A DNA stretch of 64,000 nt from Klebsormidium nitens (Eukaryota; Streptophyta; Klebsormidiophyceae; Klebsormidiales; Klebsormidiaceae). Location: assembly GCA_000708835.1 (NCBI GenBank), contig DF237270.1:39004-103003 (forward strand), given 5' to 3'. The notes beneath the pieces were generated by a model, which did no database searches, was not told the DNA's origin, and worked only from the letters and a program-made list of their open reading frames with translations. The stretch's first letter is position 1; each line of letters begins with the position of its first letter. Below are positions 1 through 11,400 of this stretch, in pieces. Made by a program: the position numbers and the translations under genes.

Positions 1-520
1 AGCTTTGCTGAAGCGTCTCAGGAGGCGTTACGGAGAAGGGTACGAACAGCTATGAAGGCGGAACGAGCTTCGAATCTCGAGGAAACGCTGCGAGGGAAGG
101 TTTCCGCAAGCACCTGCAACGATCGGGTCCTTCGTCCTTTGTGGACGAAGAACATTCTTGCGGTGCAAAGCGTCAGCTTAAGTGCTGGACACATGGTCAC
201 AAACAATGAAAGAAGAACATCTCAAACGTTTTGTGCTCCCCTCCTGCCATTACTAAGTCAAATGGTGCGGTCTTTCACCGCACCTACCAGATACTCATAC
301 TGCTTCATAAAGTGCAAAACTTGCCGAGCAAACCCCCAGGATACAAGCTGGAAGAATCCTCTAGTAGATACATTGCAGAGAGAAAGAAGACCGGGTCACA
401 CCAGCCTGTCTCATTTGCGAAGCTCGGAAAACCCTGTGGAAAAGCTGGAAGATTTTGTGACAGCCAAAAGACGATATAGCCGGGAAAAGAAACCCAAAAA
501 GCTGAAACACTCTAGCTCAC
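1..520 (-). other. Intron of the pyrophosphatase gene
   Basis: Begins (gene sense) with donor GTGAGC at 520 right after the last visible exon. No sequence matching the next conserved block (HGTNIIAG) was found down to base 1, so the rest of the gene lies outside. The open frames here have no recognisable content. Confidence 0.6.
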
Positions 521-3500
521 CCGTGGTGCTCGCCTCGGCCAGCACGCGCACCGGGCGGTACTTGTAGTCGGTATAGTACTGGGATATCCACACAAACAGG
601 TACGCGGTGATAATGCCCACGAGCCCGCACAGCGCAAAATGCAGCCACGCCGAGGGGGCAGCTTCCGAGTACAGAAGCCAGCGGGTGGACCCCCCGAAAG
701 CGAGGACGGCCAGAAAGAGCGTGAGCGAGTAGCCGCGCTGGAGAACTAGCATGGGGTCCTCGACGGGGCTCTTGGAGGACGGGTCGCGCGTGCCCTTGAT
801 GGAAAGGATGCCGATTGCGGAGACGACTAAGTCGAAGGTGTGGACGACGAGCGGGAAGAGGATGAAACCTGAGGCGTCTGGAGGAAGAGAGAGAGAGGGT
901 TAGCTCTCCGGAGAAGGGGTTTTGGCGGTTTTGCGAGATGTGGTGTGAAGTTTGCGGGTGATCCGGTGTTCGACAAAATGCACAGGACGATGTAAATCAC
1001 AAGAAGAAAGAATCTCAAGCGAGTTTAGAGTGCGAGTGTCTTCGCACTCGCTTTCTTTTCACCCAAAAACTGCATTGCCTCAGCGAATCGAATTATGCCA
1101 TGACCTTCGGGGTGTCGCTCTGGGGACATTTGACAGGGTAAAGAACGGAAGAACGGGACATTGAGTCAACCACAACATTTGGTTGTCGACTTACATCCGA
1201 GAAGCTTAGCAAACCGTTCCGAGCATAACCGCTTGGAATCCTCGGATCGAGCAACCTTTGCGGCGGCTCTTGTTCCCAAGAAAAGTGGTTGAACATTCTC
1301 TATCGAATAAAGCACTTCAGGCTGCCTAACATTGGATGAGAACAAGCGTTTTGAATATCTGCACTCGTGTGCTTATCTTCCTGAAGCAAGGCAGATCTCA
1401 ATTGAAGAAAGCGACTTTTTCCAATCAAGGGCCATTGACGTTCTCTAACACGGTAGGGTCTACCGACCTGCAATCTTGCACTTTTTGGCCATAGTCCCTC
1501 CCAGTATCATCGCACTGATGATCTCCGCCGCTATGCTCTCGAACAAGTCCGCTCCTCTCGCTGCGCAATCGCCCACGTTGTCCCCAACCTGTAGAATAGG
1601 ACCAGCGCTTAGAACTTCAGAAACTGGTGAACACACCTAATCAGATGATTCAACAACTTGAACTTCTGCTGAGGCGGCGTTTGCAATTCCTATCTGCGCG
1701 CATTTTGAAAGCGTCATCCTCAAAGTCGCTGAATTGGCCAATAATGTGAGGTCAATCGACAATGTTATGAGGGCGTCGTAAACCCTATAATTCTGCGGCG
1801 ACCACTGGGCCCGTATGCCAATCTTCGACGTCGCTAAACGTGGTCCCACATGAGTGAGTCCTCAACCAGATTAGAGCAGGATCGACTGCGCAGGGACCAC
1901 GGCGGGACCACATGGTCAAACGCCTTCTCCAAGAAAACGATGGCATCCGTTTACTCGCGATTTGGAGGTGAGACCGCTGACGAATTTCATTTTACTAGCC
2001 ATACTGAACATTCAGTATGGTAGAAAACGAGGCGTCTGAAGATCTGGCGTCAGGGGACCAGCTTGTGCTGAAGCGCACAGAATCGACCCATAGTAATAAA
2101 TCTGGCAAAGGCTGAATCCGGGCTGGAGGTCACTAGAAAAATCAAAGCAGAACAAAGTAATGAGATGAAGGGTGGCACCAGATCTGCGATGACAGCCGGG
2201 TTTCTGGGGTCGTCCTCGGGGATCCCCTGCTCGACCTTGCCGACCAGGTCAGCGCCGACGTCAGCGGCCTTGGTGTAAATGCCCCCGCCCAGCTGGGCGA
2301 AGAGCGCCACGAAGGAGGCGCCGAAACCGTACCCCACCAGCAGCAGAGGCACTGGAACAGAAACATAACGGGTGTCACAAAGGTTTGAACGACTTCAGAA
2401 TCCAGGGAAAGAGTCCGGGTGCGAGTCTAGATATATTTGGGTTTCAGAGTCCATCACAACTAGTATGTGTTCCACTGGATAAAGCCCCGACTCGACGGCG
2501 TCCCAGGTAACGAGTCTTTTGAAAATTAAAATCCTTGGCATCCAAAAGAGGATTCAAGAACTTCGCTTCGCTCAAAAGTGCTGAGTCATGTTTTCGCGTT
2601 TTTCAAAAGCCAATGTCGCCAAGGTCCAATATTCCGACCACCATCCGTGTGCGCTACTCATAGGACAGTTCAACAACAATCGCAGGGGGTCTTTCAGGAA
2701 CGAATCGTGGCGGCAAGATTCCAGAACGGAACCTGACGCGTCGCAAGGTCGTCCTGGATCACAACCGTGGCAACATTTCCGCAGGAATGGGAAGGTAATA
2801 CAGCGCTTCACCGTCTTCCATGTACAAAACGTTAAATCCCCGGACGTCAAAATAGGCGAAAATTCATTCCGGAACGGAACAAAGGCGGAACTTTGGCCAG
2901 CACGGAACCATAAGGCAGCGCTCACCGTCTTCCATGTACATGGAGTTGAGGCCCCGAACGTCGAAGTAGACGAAGGCGGCTGAGTACAGGATGCTGATCC
3001 CCAGTACGGTCATGCCCACCACAATCAGCGCCGAGAAGCCCCCGGCCCGCAGCGCAATCTGAGGGGGTGACGTGAGTGGTGAGGTGTAAGTGTGAATCTA
3101 ATGTTCAACTGATGGCTGGTTCCGTCAGGGACCCAACAGAACGAAACCCGACCAGAGGGCTCGATATCAGAGTACCGTACTGCTTTCCGATTAAGGCAAG
3201 GATCTGGCCTGCCGATGGGTTAAATTGATTATTCAAGCGCAATAATGGTCGATACGGTTCTTTTTAGCAGGTAACGTTGGGTCTGCCCAGTTTCTCAAAC
3301 ATTTCAAGATTCATTATATGCCGTTGAAGGGCCGAAGTTGAAAGCAGTACGGTATAAGGTCGAGCCTTGATTTCCCAAAAAGCTGCACGCATTCCGTCAC
3401 ATAATGGAACCGCGTCAACGGCGATAATGCGAAATGAAACGCGGCACGTTGTTTGGAGCAACAAGGATACGAACCTGCAGCGCCTCCCGTGCGGACCTCC

Positions 3501-5763
3501 GGGCCGCGCCCGCGACGCGCACGTTCGCACGCACCGAGACCCACATCCCGACGTAGCCCGCGATCGCGGAGCATACGGCGCCCAGCAGGAAGGAGAAGCA
3601 CGTGATAAAGGCCAGTGTTGACCTGAAAGGACAGAGGATCGGGTTAGGGTAACCCGAAGGAGTCGAGAAATTGGGTTTGGTGGACCGGAGGGAGTGAGGA
3701 AACGGGTTTTCTTTGGTCTGGGCAGTTTGAGTAAAGTTTGACTGAGCTCAATGAGTGAAGGATCGCGTTTGGTTAGGGGGTGACCTTCAACTCGTTTAGG
3801 AACTGGGGACCAGCCATCTGTGTCGGGAGTCAACATCTCCAGGATATGAGAGAGGCCAGTAGATTGAGATGCTGACAGAACCTCACGGCCCGGAAACTGT
3901 GTCACAGAAGGGTTGAGGAATCATTTCAGTGGAATTCAAACCAAAAACGACGAAAAGAGACGATGACGGTGGTTTTTCATGACGGCCTTCTACGAACAGG
4001 GACAACTAATACTTCGAATCAACTTTAAATGAACGTACTTTTCTTAATGGTTTGTAAGCTCACCGCTGCAGCCCAGCAGCTTCCTGCTCGGGTGTCGTTT
4101 TTCTAAACAGGTAGATCACCACGATCGCCACCGCCAGGAACACGGACATACGTCCAATCGCCCCGTACTGCGTCCGGAAGAAGCCCTCGGCGCCGTCCCG
4201 AATCGCATCGGAGATCTGCAAATGCGGCAAACGATGTGTTTGAGATAACACGAGGATCTCCCAGATTCCCACCGGAGCTGCTAGGGTGACGTGTGAAGGG
4301 GTGAGTTTTTAGGGAACGTCAGCTGGCTGGTCATAGAGGCAACGAAGGGTATCTGTCGACAGCTCACCTACAGAGCCTTCCAAAAAGTGGCTGCGAAAAT
4401 TGACTTCTCTTTCCCTTGTAAACAGCTAACGATCAGCCTTCTGAGATCCAGCAATTCTATAGATAGCATCTGGCACACCTCAATCATCTCGGGGGTTCCC
4501 TCATCCTTGGCAAGCACCCACTCGCAAAGCAAAGTAGGATGCAAGGAGCCCACTGAGCATGCAGCTAGTTGGGAAGAGGTATGATCGAAAACAGACTTTA
4601 CAAGAGTAGCAATCTCGCAGAGATGTAACCGGCCCACCTCAATCGTTTTGGGGGTCTCTCGTCCTCCGCAAATACTCTAAGCGAAAATTCGTAGGCAAGG
4701 AGCCCACTGATTATGCAGCTAGGTTGGAAGAGCTACGAATGACAATAGAGTATCCAAGAGTAGCAAACCCGCAGAGGTGCAACTGGCCCACCTCAATCAT
4801 CTCGGGGGGTCCCTCGTCCTTTGCGAGCACCCATTGCGCGAGGTAGCACGCAAAGAGCAGGCTGAGCACGCACGTGATAAGGACGAAGACGATGATGCCC
4901 GACGTCTTGCTGCCGATGTACAGCATGCCAAAGCACGACACGAGGGCCAGCGAGTAGTACAGCCGGCGGTCGACGCTCAAGAGCACCCGCAGCAGCTGCA
5001 GACGGATTAGTGAACTTGACCATTTGTTGTTCAATCCAAGCGAGTTCTATGGGGGTGTGTTTTGTGAGGATTTCTGCGCCCCAATGAAGTACTCGACTGT
5101 CGGAGTGGAGTTCCTAAAGTTTGGCATGGTCAGCAAGGTCAGGTTGTTGTTGGATCCAAGAGAGTTCTATGGGGGTGTGTTCTGACGGTTCCTGCGCACC
5201 AATGGTATACTCAACGTCGGAGACGAGTTCCTAAAGCTTGGCATGGCCAGCCAGGTCAAGAAGTGGTGGGGGTATTATCCAATCTGCTCTTGACCGACAG
5301 GTGTTCATCTTCGCAATGCATGACAGCACTTTGAGCTTTGCGACGCTGTAGTTGTTGATCTTCTTTCCTGAAGTGGGCAAAGAGTACAAAGGCAGCTCCC
5401 GGCCCCCGCGCCCTACATTATGCATCCTGTATGCTTGCCTTGCTAAACCCTGGGCATAGGACACATTGAGGTACTGCCTAAAGTAGTCAGAACATGCCAG
5501 TTTGTTGAACATTCAAAAGTAGTAGTGCTTTCCTAGGCGCAATGCCAAGTTGTGACAACTGGACCAAGCGGGTTGCTTCTCTACTCACCCAGAAGTTGAC
5601 CGGCTTTTTGGCAGAGTATATCTTCTTTGAGCGCGCCCCCGACTCAAGGTCGGACTTCCCCGTCGGGTCGTCCTCCATGTCGGAGTTGGCCGCCGACGAG
5701 CGCCCCGACGCCAGGCGCCGCGAAACGGGGAGAAGTTCTGCTCCCGACGCCAGCGAGAGCTCG
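521..5763 (-). CDS. AVP2: Type II (AVP2-like) proton-pumping inorganic pyrophosphatase, 5' part
   Basis: Membrane pump that couples pyrophosphate hydrolysis to proton transport; the plant AVP2 class works in Golgi/endomembranes and is potassium-independent (family knowledge). Exons on the minus strand, 5' to 3': 5763-5589, 4995-4792, 4215-4064, 3622-3475, 3058-2926, 2351-2179, 1588-1468, 877-521; all junction phases agree. The first in-frame Met is at 5678; the exon stays open upstream to an acceptor at 5764, so an earlier start exon is possible. From that Met, 459 codons lie in the window, of about 800 usual; the C-terminal half is beyond base 1. Visible are the hydrophobic helices, the substrate-site segment [20 protein letters not shown], the DDPRNP motif and [29 protein letters not shown] and ADLV before GDNVGD match AVP2 rather than vacuolar AVP1. 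The donor at 2178 (GTGCCA) is weak. Two introns hold decayed copies of exon ends (separate entries). Confidence 0.95.
2801..2990 (-). repeat. Decayed tandem copy of a pyrophosphatase exon 3' edge
   Basis: The donor-side end of exon 3058-2926 (2921-2985, encoding the [14 protein letters not shown] segment) recurs in degenerate form at about 2804-2870 inside the downstream intron. The copy keeps the CACCGTCTTCCATGTACA core (plus-strand reading) but has substitutions and a disrupted donor. Confidence 0.75.
4477..4840 (-). repeat. Three tandem copies of a pyrophosphatase exon 3' edge plus donor
   Basis: A unit of about 150-160 bp starts at 4477, 4638 and 4790. Each contains the end of the exon coding [14 protein letters not shown], its donor and the start of the intron. 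Only the copy at 4790 joins the intact exon (4995-4792). The copy at 4477 still reads [15 protein letters not shown]; the copy at 4638 has lost a base and its frame. Confidence 0.85.
5024..5262. repeat. Intronic tandem duplication, about 120 bp x 2
   Basis: 5024-5143 and 5144-5262 share long blocks such as GAGTTCTATGGGGGTGTGTT and GAGTTCCTAAAG with scattered changes. It lies in the first pyrophosphatase intron, directly outside exon 4995-4792. Confidence 0.8.
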
Positions 5764-8471
5764 CTGTCAAGACCCAGAATTGTTATGCTTACTTTTGGTA
5801 TAATGTGGTTACAAAGGTGTCTGACTTAGAATGAGGCTTCAGTGAATTGGACAGTGAAGGAACCGAAGGGGAAGAAGCGAATGGGGTGACCACCTCGGGG
5901 CTTACTACTCTAACCTTTCCCTTATCCTTATGGAATTGGGCTGGCTATGCCGAGCCATAAACTGCTCGGCAGTAAGCAAGTAGCATTGCTCTTTTTCTCG
6001 TCAGCTAGTTTTAAAAACTAGCGCATTGAACCAGCTAAAGTCTCCACCTCTGAGCTGTTCGACATTTGTGCCCTTTTCTTTGCATCTGCAGGGAAGCGCA
6101 AATGGCACTTTGTGTCTTCCATCTGGCCGTCGGGGGATAGTAATCTCTAAGACATCCCTTGCTTACTTAAGGCCAGATTGACGTGGCAGTCGCTTGGTTG
6201 AATTGGAGTGAATCTTGGTCTGCCAATTGCATCAGATTTTGGTCTCCCAGGAAGCTGTCTGTAAAGGCTACCATCTTGTTAGCATTCTGCTCGAGACGGT
6301 CTGGTTCTCATGGTTATAGGTAGTGTTAAAAGCTCCTAGAACCATCTTGAAACCCCAGAATCAGACATGATTTGATGGGCCGCTGTCTGAATGAAGTACG
6401 CTTGTCAAACAATTGCCTGTGGTCTCGACGCCACCATAGTTAATAGATGTTCTGAAAGCTTTGCTCCTTTGTGGTTGAAGCGGACTTTCTTTGCATTGAC
6501 TGATTTCACGATCATAAAAACATGGAGACAAGTGAAAGAACCCAATGTGGAATTTGAGAATTGTATTGCTGCTGTGCCTCCAGAATGAAAAAGAATCTAT
6601 ACGGGATTGTTTAAAAGTGATGAAGAAGGTCACCTTAGTTGCCGCAAAAACTGTATCCCTTGTCTTTCAATTCCTGCTTTCTATCTTAAACCACCTACAT
6701 TGATCCTGAACAGGGCGACTAATGATGTGCGATCCCCCAGCAACTTGCAGCAATGCATACTTCCCAAACCCTGAACATCTTCAACAGATATTGCATCCTA
6801 CATTTCTAGCTCCAGCAGCTGTATGAGAGAAGGGAAGAATGCGCTGCTCTACTTACCTGGTGGGCCTCGAAAGGGATGCCTGAAACCCCTGGGTAGACTG
6901 TGATTGGGCCAGGGTGACCGGTGTCAAAACTCAAATCTATAAAGTCACTACTTGACCGAGCTGCAGCTGGAATAGGATCAATCAGTCCTAGAATGGGCCT
7001 TTAGAAATCTATTCAGGTCGCGGTCGAGCAGAATTGAGAACCCCAAAATATACTCCCTTACTTTTGCTGTTTTCCTACTACAAAGCGAGACCGATCAGGT
7101 TGCAGATCATGTCACAACTCCTTGGAAACATCCTCCAAAACAGGTTGCTGCAACCCGTCTCTCGTTATCCTAGACTCGGATGGGCGCCATTGCACCTTTC
7201 TTCCTGTTCGAACTTTTGGAAGCATGATGCAGGCCGTGAATTGCGGTTGGTCAGGCCAGAAACTGAGAAAGAAGCTAGCCATGTACCTACATGTGACAAG
7301 CTCTGATTGGTTGCTTGTCTGCATTCTGCAGAAACTATCGACGGTTCGATGAACAGAGTATATGTTACTTTCGGTGATCGACGGTTATAAAAGCCAATGT
7401 TGATGGCCACTCCTGTAACTATGTAATTATGGAGCGTATTACGGTACCCAATCTAGTTTTGAAGAGAAAGTGAAGCCTGAAGGCTGAAGGATGCAAGTTT
7501 GCCTTGCTATTAGTTGAGCACTGCACAGATTGTCTGCTGACGCTCTGGCAGTGGGGGGTTCTGAGGAGACGCCAAGTCTGTGCACCTGAGTGTTGCTGGT
7601 AAAGGTGCAGTTCAAGGGCATGCACGGAAACCCAGCTTGGCATCAAAGCTTAGGGAGAACGCTGCGGTGGTGCTGATGCGCAGGCGGCGTTGAATCAAGC
7701 TCCAGATCATTCAAGGGTTCTGATTCTGGAACGAGCGTTCCATCCTTGAAGGTAAAGTGGTGACTGTGTGATGTGAAATGTAAAAGGGGTTTAGCATTTA
7801 CCATCTCATGTTATATCCAGCAATAGATGCATTGCTTGTCAGAAACGGGTGTTGCTGAACTCTGTTTTTGAAACATCAATGATAAAGTAGCAAACTCGTT
7901 CAAGTGACGCTTTCCGAAGAAGCAATGCATTGGTGGTAATCTGGATGTGCAATGAGTGCAGTTACATCCAATGAGTGCGTTTGTCATGATGGTCATATTC
8001 CAATTTCCGGATCCAGATTGCTCTTGGTGGTGCTTCTTAAGAAGTAGTCCTGTTATTTTGCCCTAGCTTCCAATCGCGGATGGTAGCATAGGCTGTTCTC
8101 GAATAACCCAGCTAAGCTCATGAGTTCTTGCTGATGCTGGTGGTTTTGACTCGGTTGTCCTGTACTGTTTTCTCTCTGTTTCTCGTCTTTGTGAAGTATG
8201 CTTCAATCGTTCTACTAAATGATTGCGACCGGCATAAGAAAAGCTTGGACATTATACTATCAAGCATGATGTATACACTGTCTCTCACTCACACAGGGGT
8301 GCCATCTGCTGCTAGTTGCTAGCAGATGAAGTTCAAATTACCTCTCACCTCAAAGACAAGTTTACCAGGGTTTTTTGACGTTGACCGTGTCAGTGTTGGT
8401 GTGGTGATTGCCCTGCCTCTGGTCGGTCTACGTTCACCCGTACACTGCTCAACGTACGACTCTGATTGCAG
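5764..8471. other. Intergenic region and probable 5' leaders of two divergent genes
   Basis: 2.7 kb between the minus-strand pyrophosphatase and the plus-strand FPA-like gene. Open frames are short (up to about 90 codons) with no recognisable domain. It ends in a clear acceptor (TTGCAG, 8466-8471) before the FPA start exon, so its right end is probably a 5' UTR intron. I see no RNA gene or mobile element. Confidence 0.5.
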
Positions 8472-11400
8472 GCCATGTATCAGCCAGAAGCGCCCCACTT
8501 AGACGGGCAGCCCGGTGGTCCAGTCAATGCACTCTCGGTGAGTGTAACCAAGGCAATGCGTGTCAGGTTCTCTGGCGAGGATAGAGTGTGGTCCAAGGCA
8601 GATTTTGCGGGAACCAAGTCTTTAGTGGTACCAATGGATTGGAAGGCGGTACTGGCTTTGTATCCCATTGCCCGCTGATTACTCTCAACAACGGGAAGTT
8701 GTCTACTGTTACTGTATTGAGGTCAGTACTGGCTGCGTACCTTAATGTTGCTCTCAACGTTCAACATTACATAAGATCTGTGTCTCTGTATTTGGCAAGG
8801 ATGTTGGGCCGCTTGTTGCTTAGGGGCTCGTTCACAAGGAGCTCTTTGTGTAGCCGCTCCAGCAAGTTGTGTACTCCGAATTTGCCAGTGGTTGACGCAA
8901 CGAGAGGTTGGTGAGAAGGCTGCAGCAAGGTTAAGGGCACGCAAGCCATCTTAGACGACTTTGCCACATACAGGCCAGCAACAAATCACTGCCACCAGAC
9001 AACTCGCAACAAGAAAACTATCGTTCCAAACCACTTAAACATAGTGCTTCATCGCTAACCCGTCGTCCCAACATACTTCTGTAGGGTGGCATGACTGGGG
9101 GTACAGATCCCGCCCCTTCCCACTTGGGGCCGCAACCCCCGGCAAAGCCATCCCCTCAAGCAGACGGCAGAAAGTGGCCTCCCTATGAGAGGAGGGGCCG
9201 GGAAGAGGAACCGCCAGGGCCCCGCCTTTGGGTGGGGAATTTGTCCCCAAGCGTCACCGAGAAGGAGTTAATGGATCGCTTTGGCCCGTGAGTCCCAGCC
9301 CTGTCTGTCTTTTCTGCTTTGTATCAATGGTTCTTGTTTTTCATGGGTTTTCGTTAAGTCATCAATGCTTTGCCTCAGTGTTCCGTCTAGATCCTGACTT
9401 TCTTGTCGAGGCTGCAGCAACAAACGAAAAACGAAGACAATAGCTTCTGACTGGTCGTTTTTGGAAGAACTTCCCCAAATAATCTTACACTCCACCCACC
9501 TCGTCTATCTTGGTTAATATTATCCCTGTCGTTTAGCTTGATACCGCAATGAATCTTCTGCTGGTGGTTCTAGCCATCCAACAGCAGGCTCGTCTCATCT
9601 GCTCCTACACTTGTCGATCTCTACTTTGCTCTTCACAGCCCGATTTTCTGAACGACACTTTAAGCCAAATGTGCACAGATTGTTTCCTTTTTGACGATCT
9701 AATGTGTTGCATGAGATTTGCTGACCTTCAATGGCCAGTGGCTGACTCTCTTCGTATCCGCTTTCTGTAGGTTCGGGCCTCTGGACAGCGTCTTTGCGCA
9801 CAAGGAGCGCAACTTTGCATACGTCCAGTTTCGTGAAACCCAGGATGCCGAGGCGGCCAAGAACGCCATGAACGGAGCCAGCTTGTATGGGCAGGCGATT
9901 CGTATCGAGTACGCAAAGTCGGTGAGTGAAAACTGTCCGCAATCAAACTTCAATCTCGGAGTTGCTTCAAGCTTTGTATGCCTCTTGTGATTGCTACACA
10001 ATCGCCAAAGGCAGCAGTGTTTTGGGCAGTCAATTTCTTTGCCAGCAATTTCCCTTTGTATTGTTGGGTCGATGAATCGGAGCATTCCCCCACCATTCCA
10101 ACAATCCTTATAATATCGTGCCACTCTCCAGACTGGTGTAATTTTCTTTTACAACAAACGAAGCACTCGTCTATTCCTGAACTTTTTTACCCTTGGTGGT
10201 ACAGGATCCCAATCGGGGCGCGCCCCATCACCGGCCGCCTGCCCGGGAGCCGTATCTCGACAGAGCGCCACCACCGCGGGGTCCCAGACGTCCAGAGGTG
10301 ACTTGTCTTTTCTTCGTGTCCTATTTCTTGTTGGCTGCTGTTACGTCATTCTCACCTGGTTTGTGCACTGCCAAGGTTGCATGTCAACCTTAGGAAGCGA
10401 CGATCCGTTCGAGGAGCTTGCCGTCGCCCGACATGCTTGCAGGGGTATGGCGAGAGCCTGCGGTATTCTAGCTCAAGTGCGTCTTGGCCGTTTTAAACCT
10501 GTCCGGAACATTCCACAGCTGACTTGGTTGTTTCCCTGCTCTGTCGCTCAGGCCTTTGGCACTGGGCGCGAAGGAAACGATCGCCTAACCTGAAGTCAGT
10601 CCCTCGTCTTCCCCTGGTGTAGATTGAGCGCCGCCCCATTGGCAATCAGGGGATCCTTAACCAGATTCTTCCACTTCCCCAGCAAATTAACCTAGAAGTA
10701 AAGTCTTTTTCGTTATGCAGCTCGGGCGCGACCCCGACGACCTGAACGAGCCGAGCCCGTGCCTCTGGATCGGTTTCCCGCCCGACGCCGACATCGACGA
10801 GATGGTGCTGCGCGGCATCTTCGGGCGGCTCGGAGAGATCGACAAGGTTCGGTCGTTCCCGAATCGGCCGTACGCTTTCGTGCAGTTCTTTGACACGGCC
10901 ACGGCGATGCGCGCTCGCGAGCAGGTGGGCCGTCTTTCTCTATCTGTGCTCTATTTTTTGTTCTGTCTGCAAGAGTGTCAGACACAGGAGACACCCGACT
11001 GCAGAACTGCCGGAACTGTTGCACAGCCACCTCTCCGTGCTTACAATTGCGTGTCGATATGTTTAGCTATATCAGCTTCTAGAGAATCACTAGAGGCCTG
11101 AGAAAAGCTACAAATGCTTCAAAAATCAGAGACGCTCACTACAGGAAATTCTTTCCAGATTGTCGACGGGCATGAGGAATTGTGCCAACATAATCAGACT
11201 TTCCCGCAGCTGAGCGCTGAAAGTCGATCCCTGACGTGGACGGAAACGACGATTTCAAGATACTTCCGTTGGCTGAAGACATCGTTTTATGCAGGTGCGC
11301 AAGTATCCAAGCAAGCTGAACGACCCACGTGTCAGCATCCGCTTCAGCAAGCAAGTGATCGGGGAGAAGCACCGGGGCAACGACACAGGATACCGGTGAG

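Noticed and set aside
10623-10720. Extra FPA exon 10623-10697 (25 codons) before the RRM2 exon
   Set aside because: It would need a 23-bp intron (10698-10720), too short to splice; skipping it keeps the phase.
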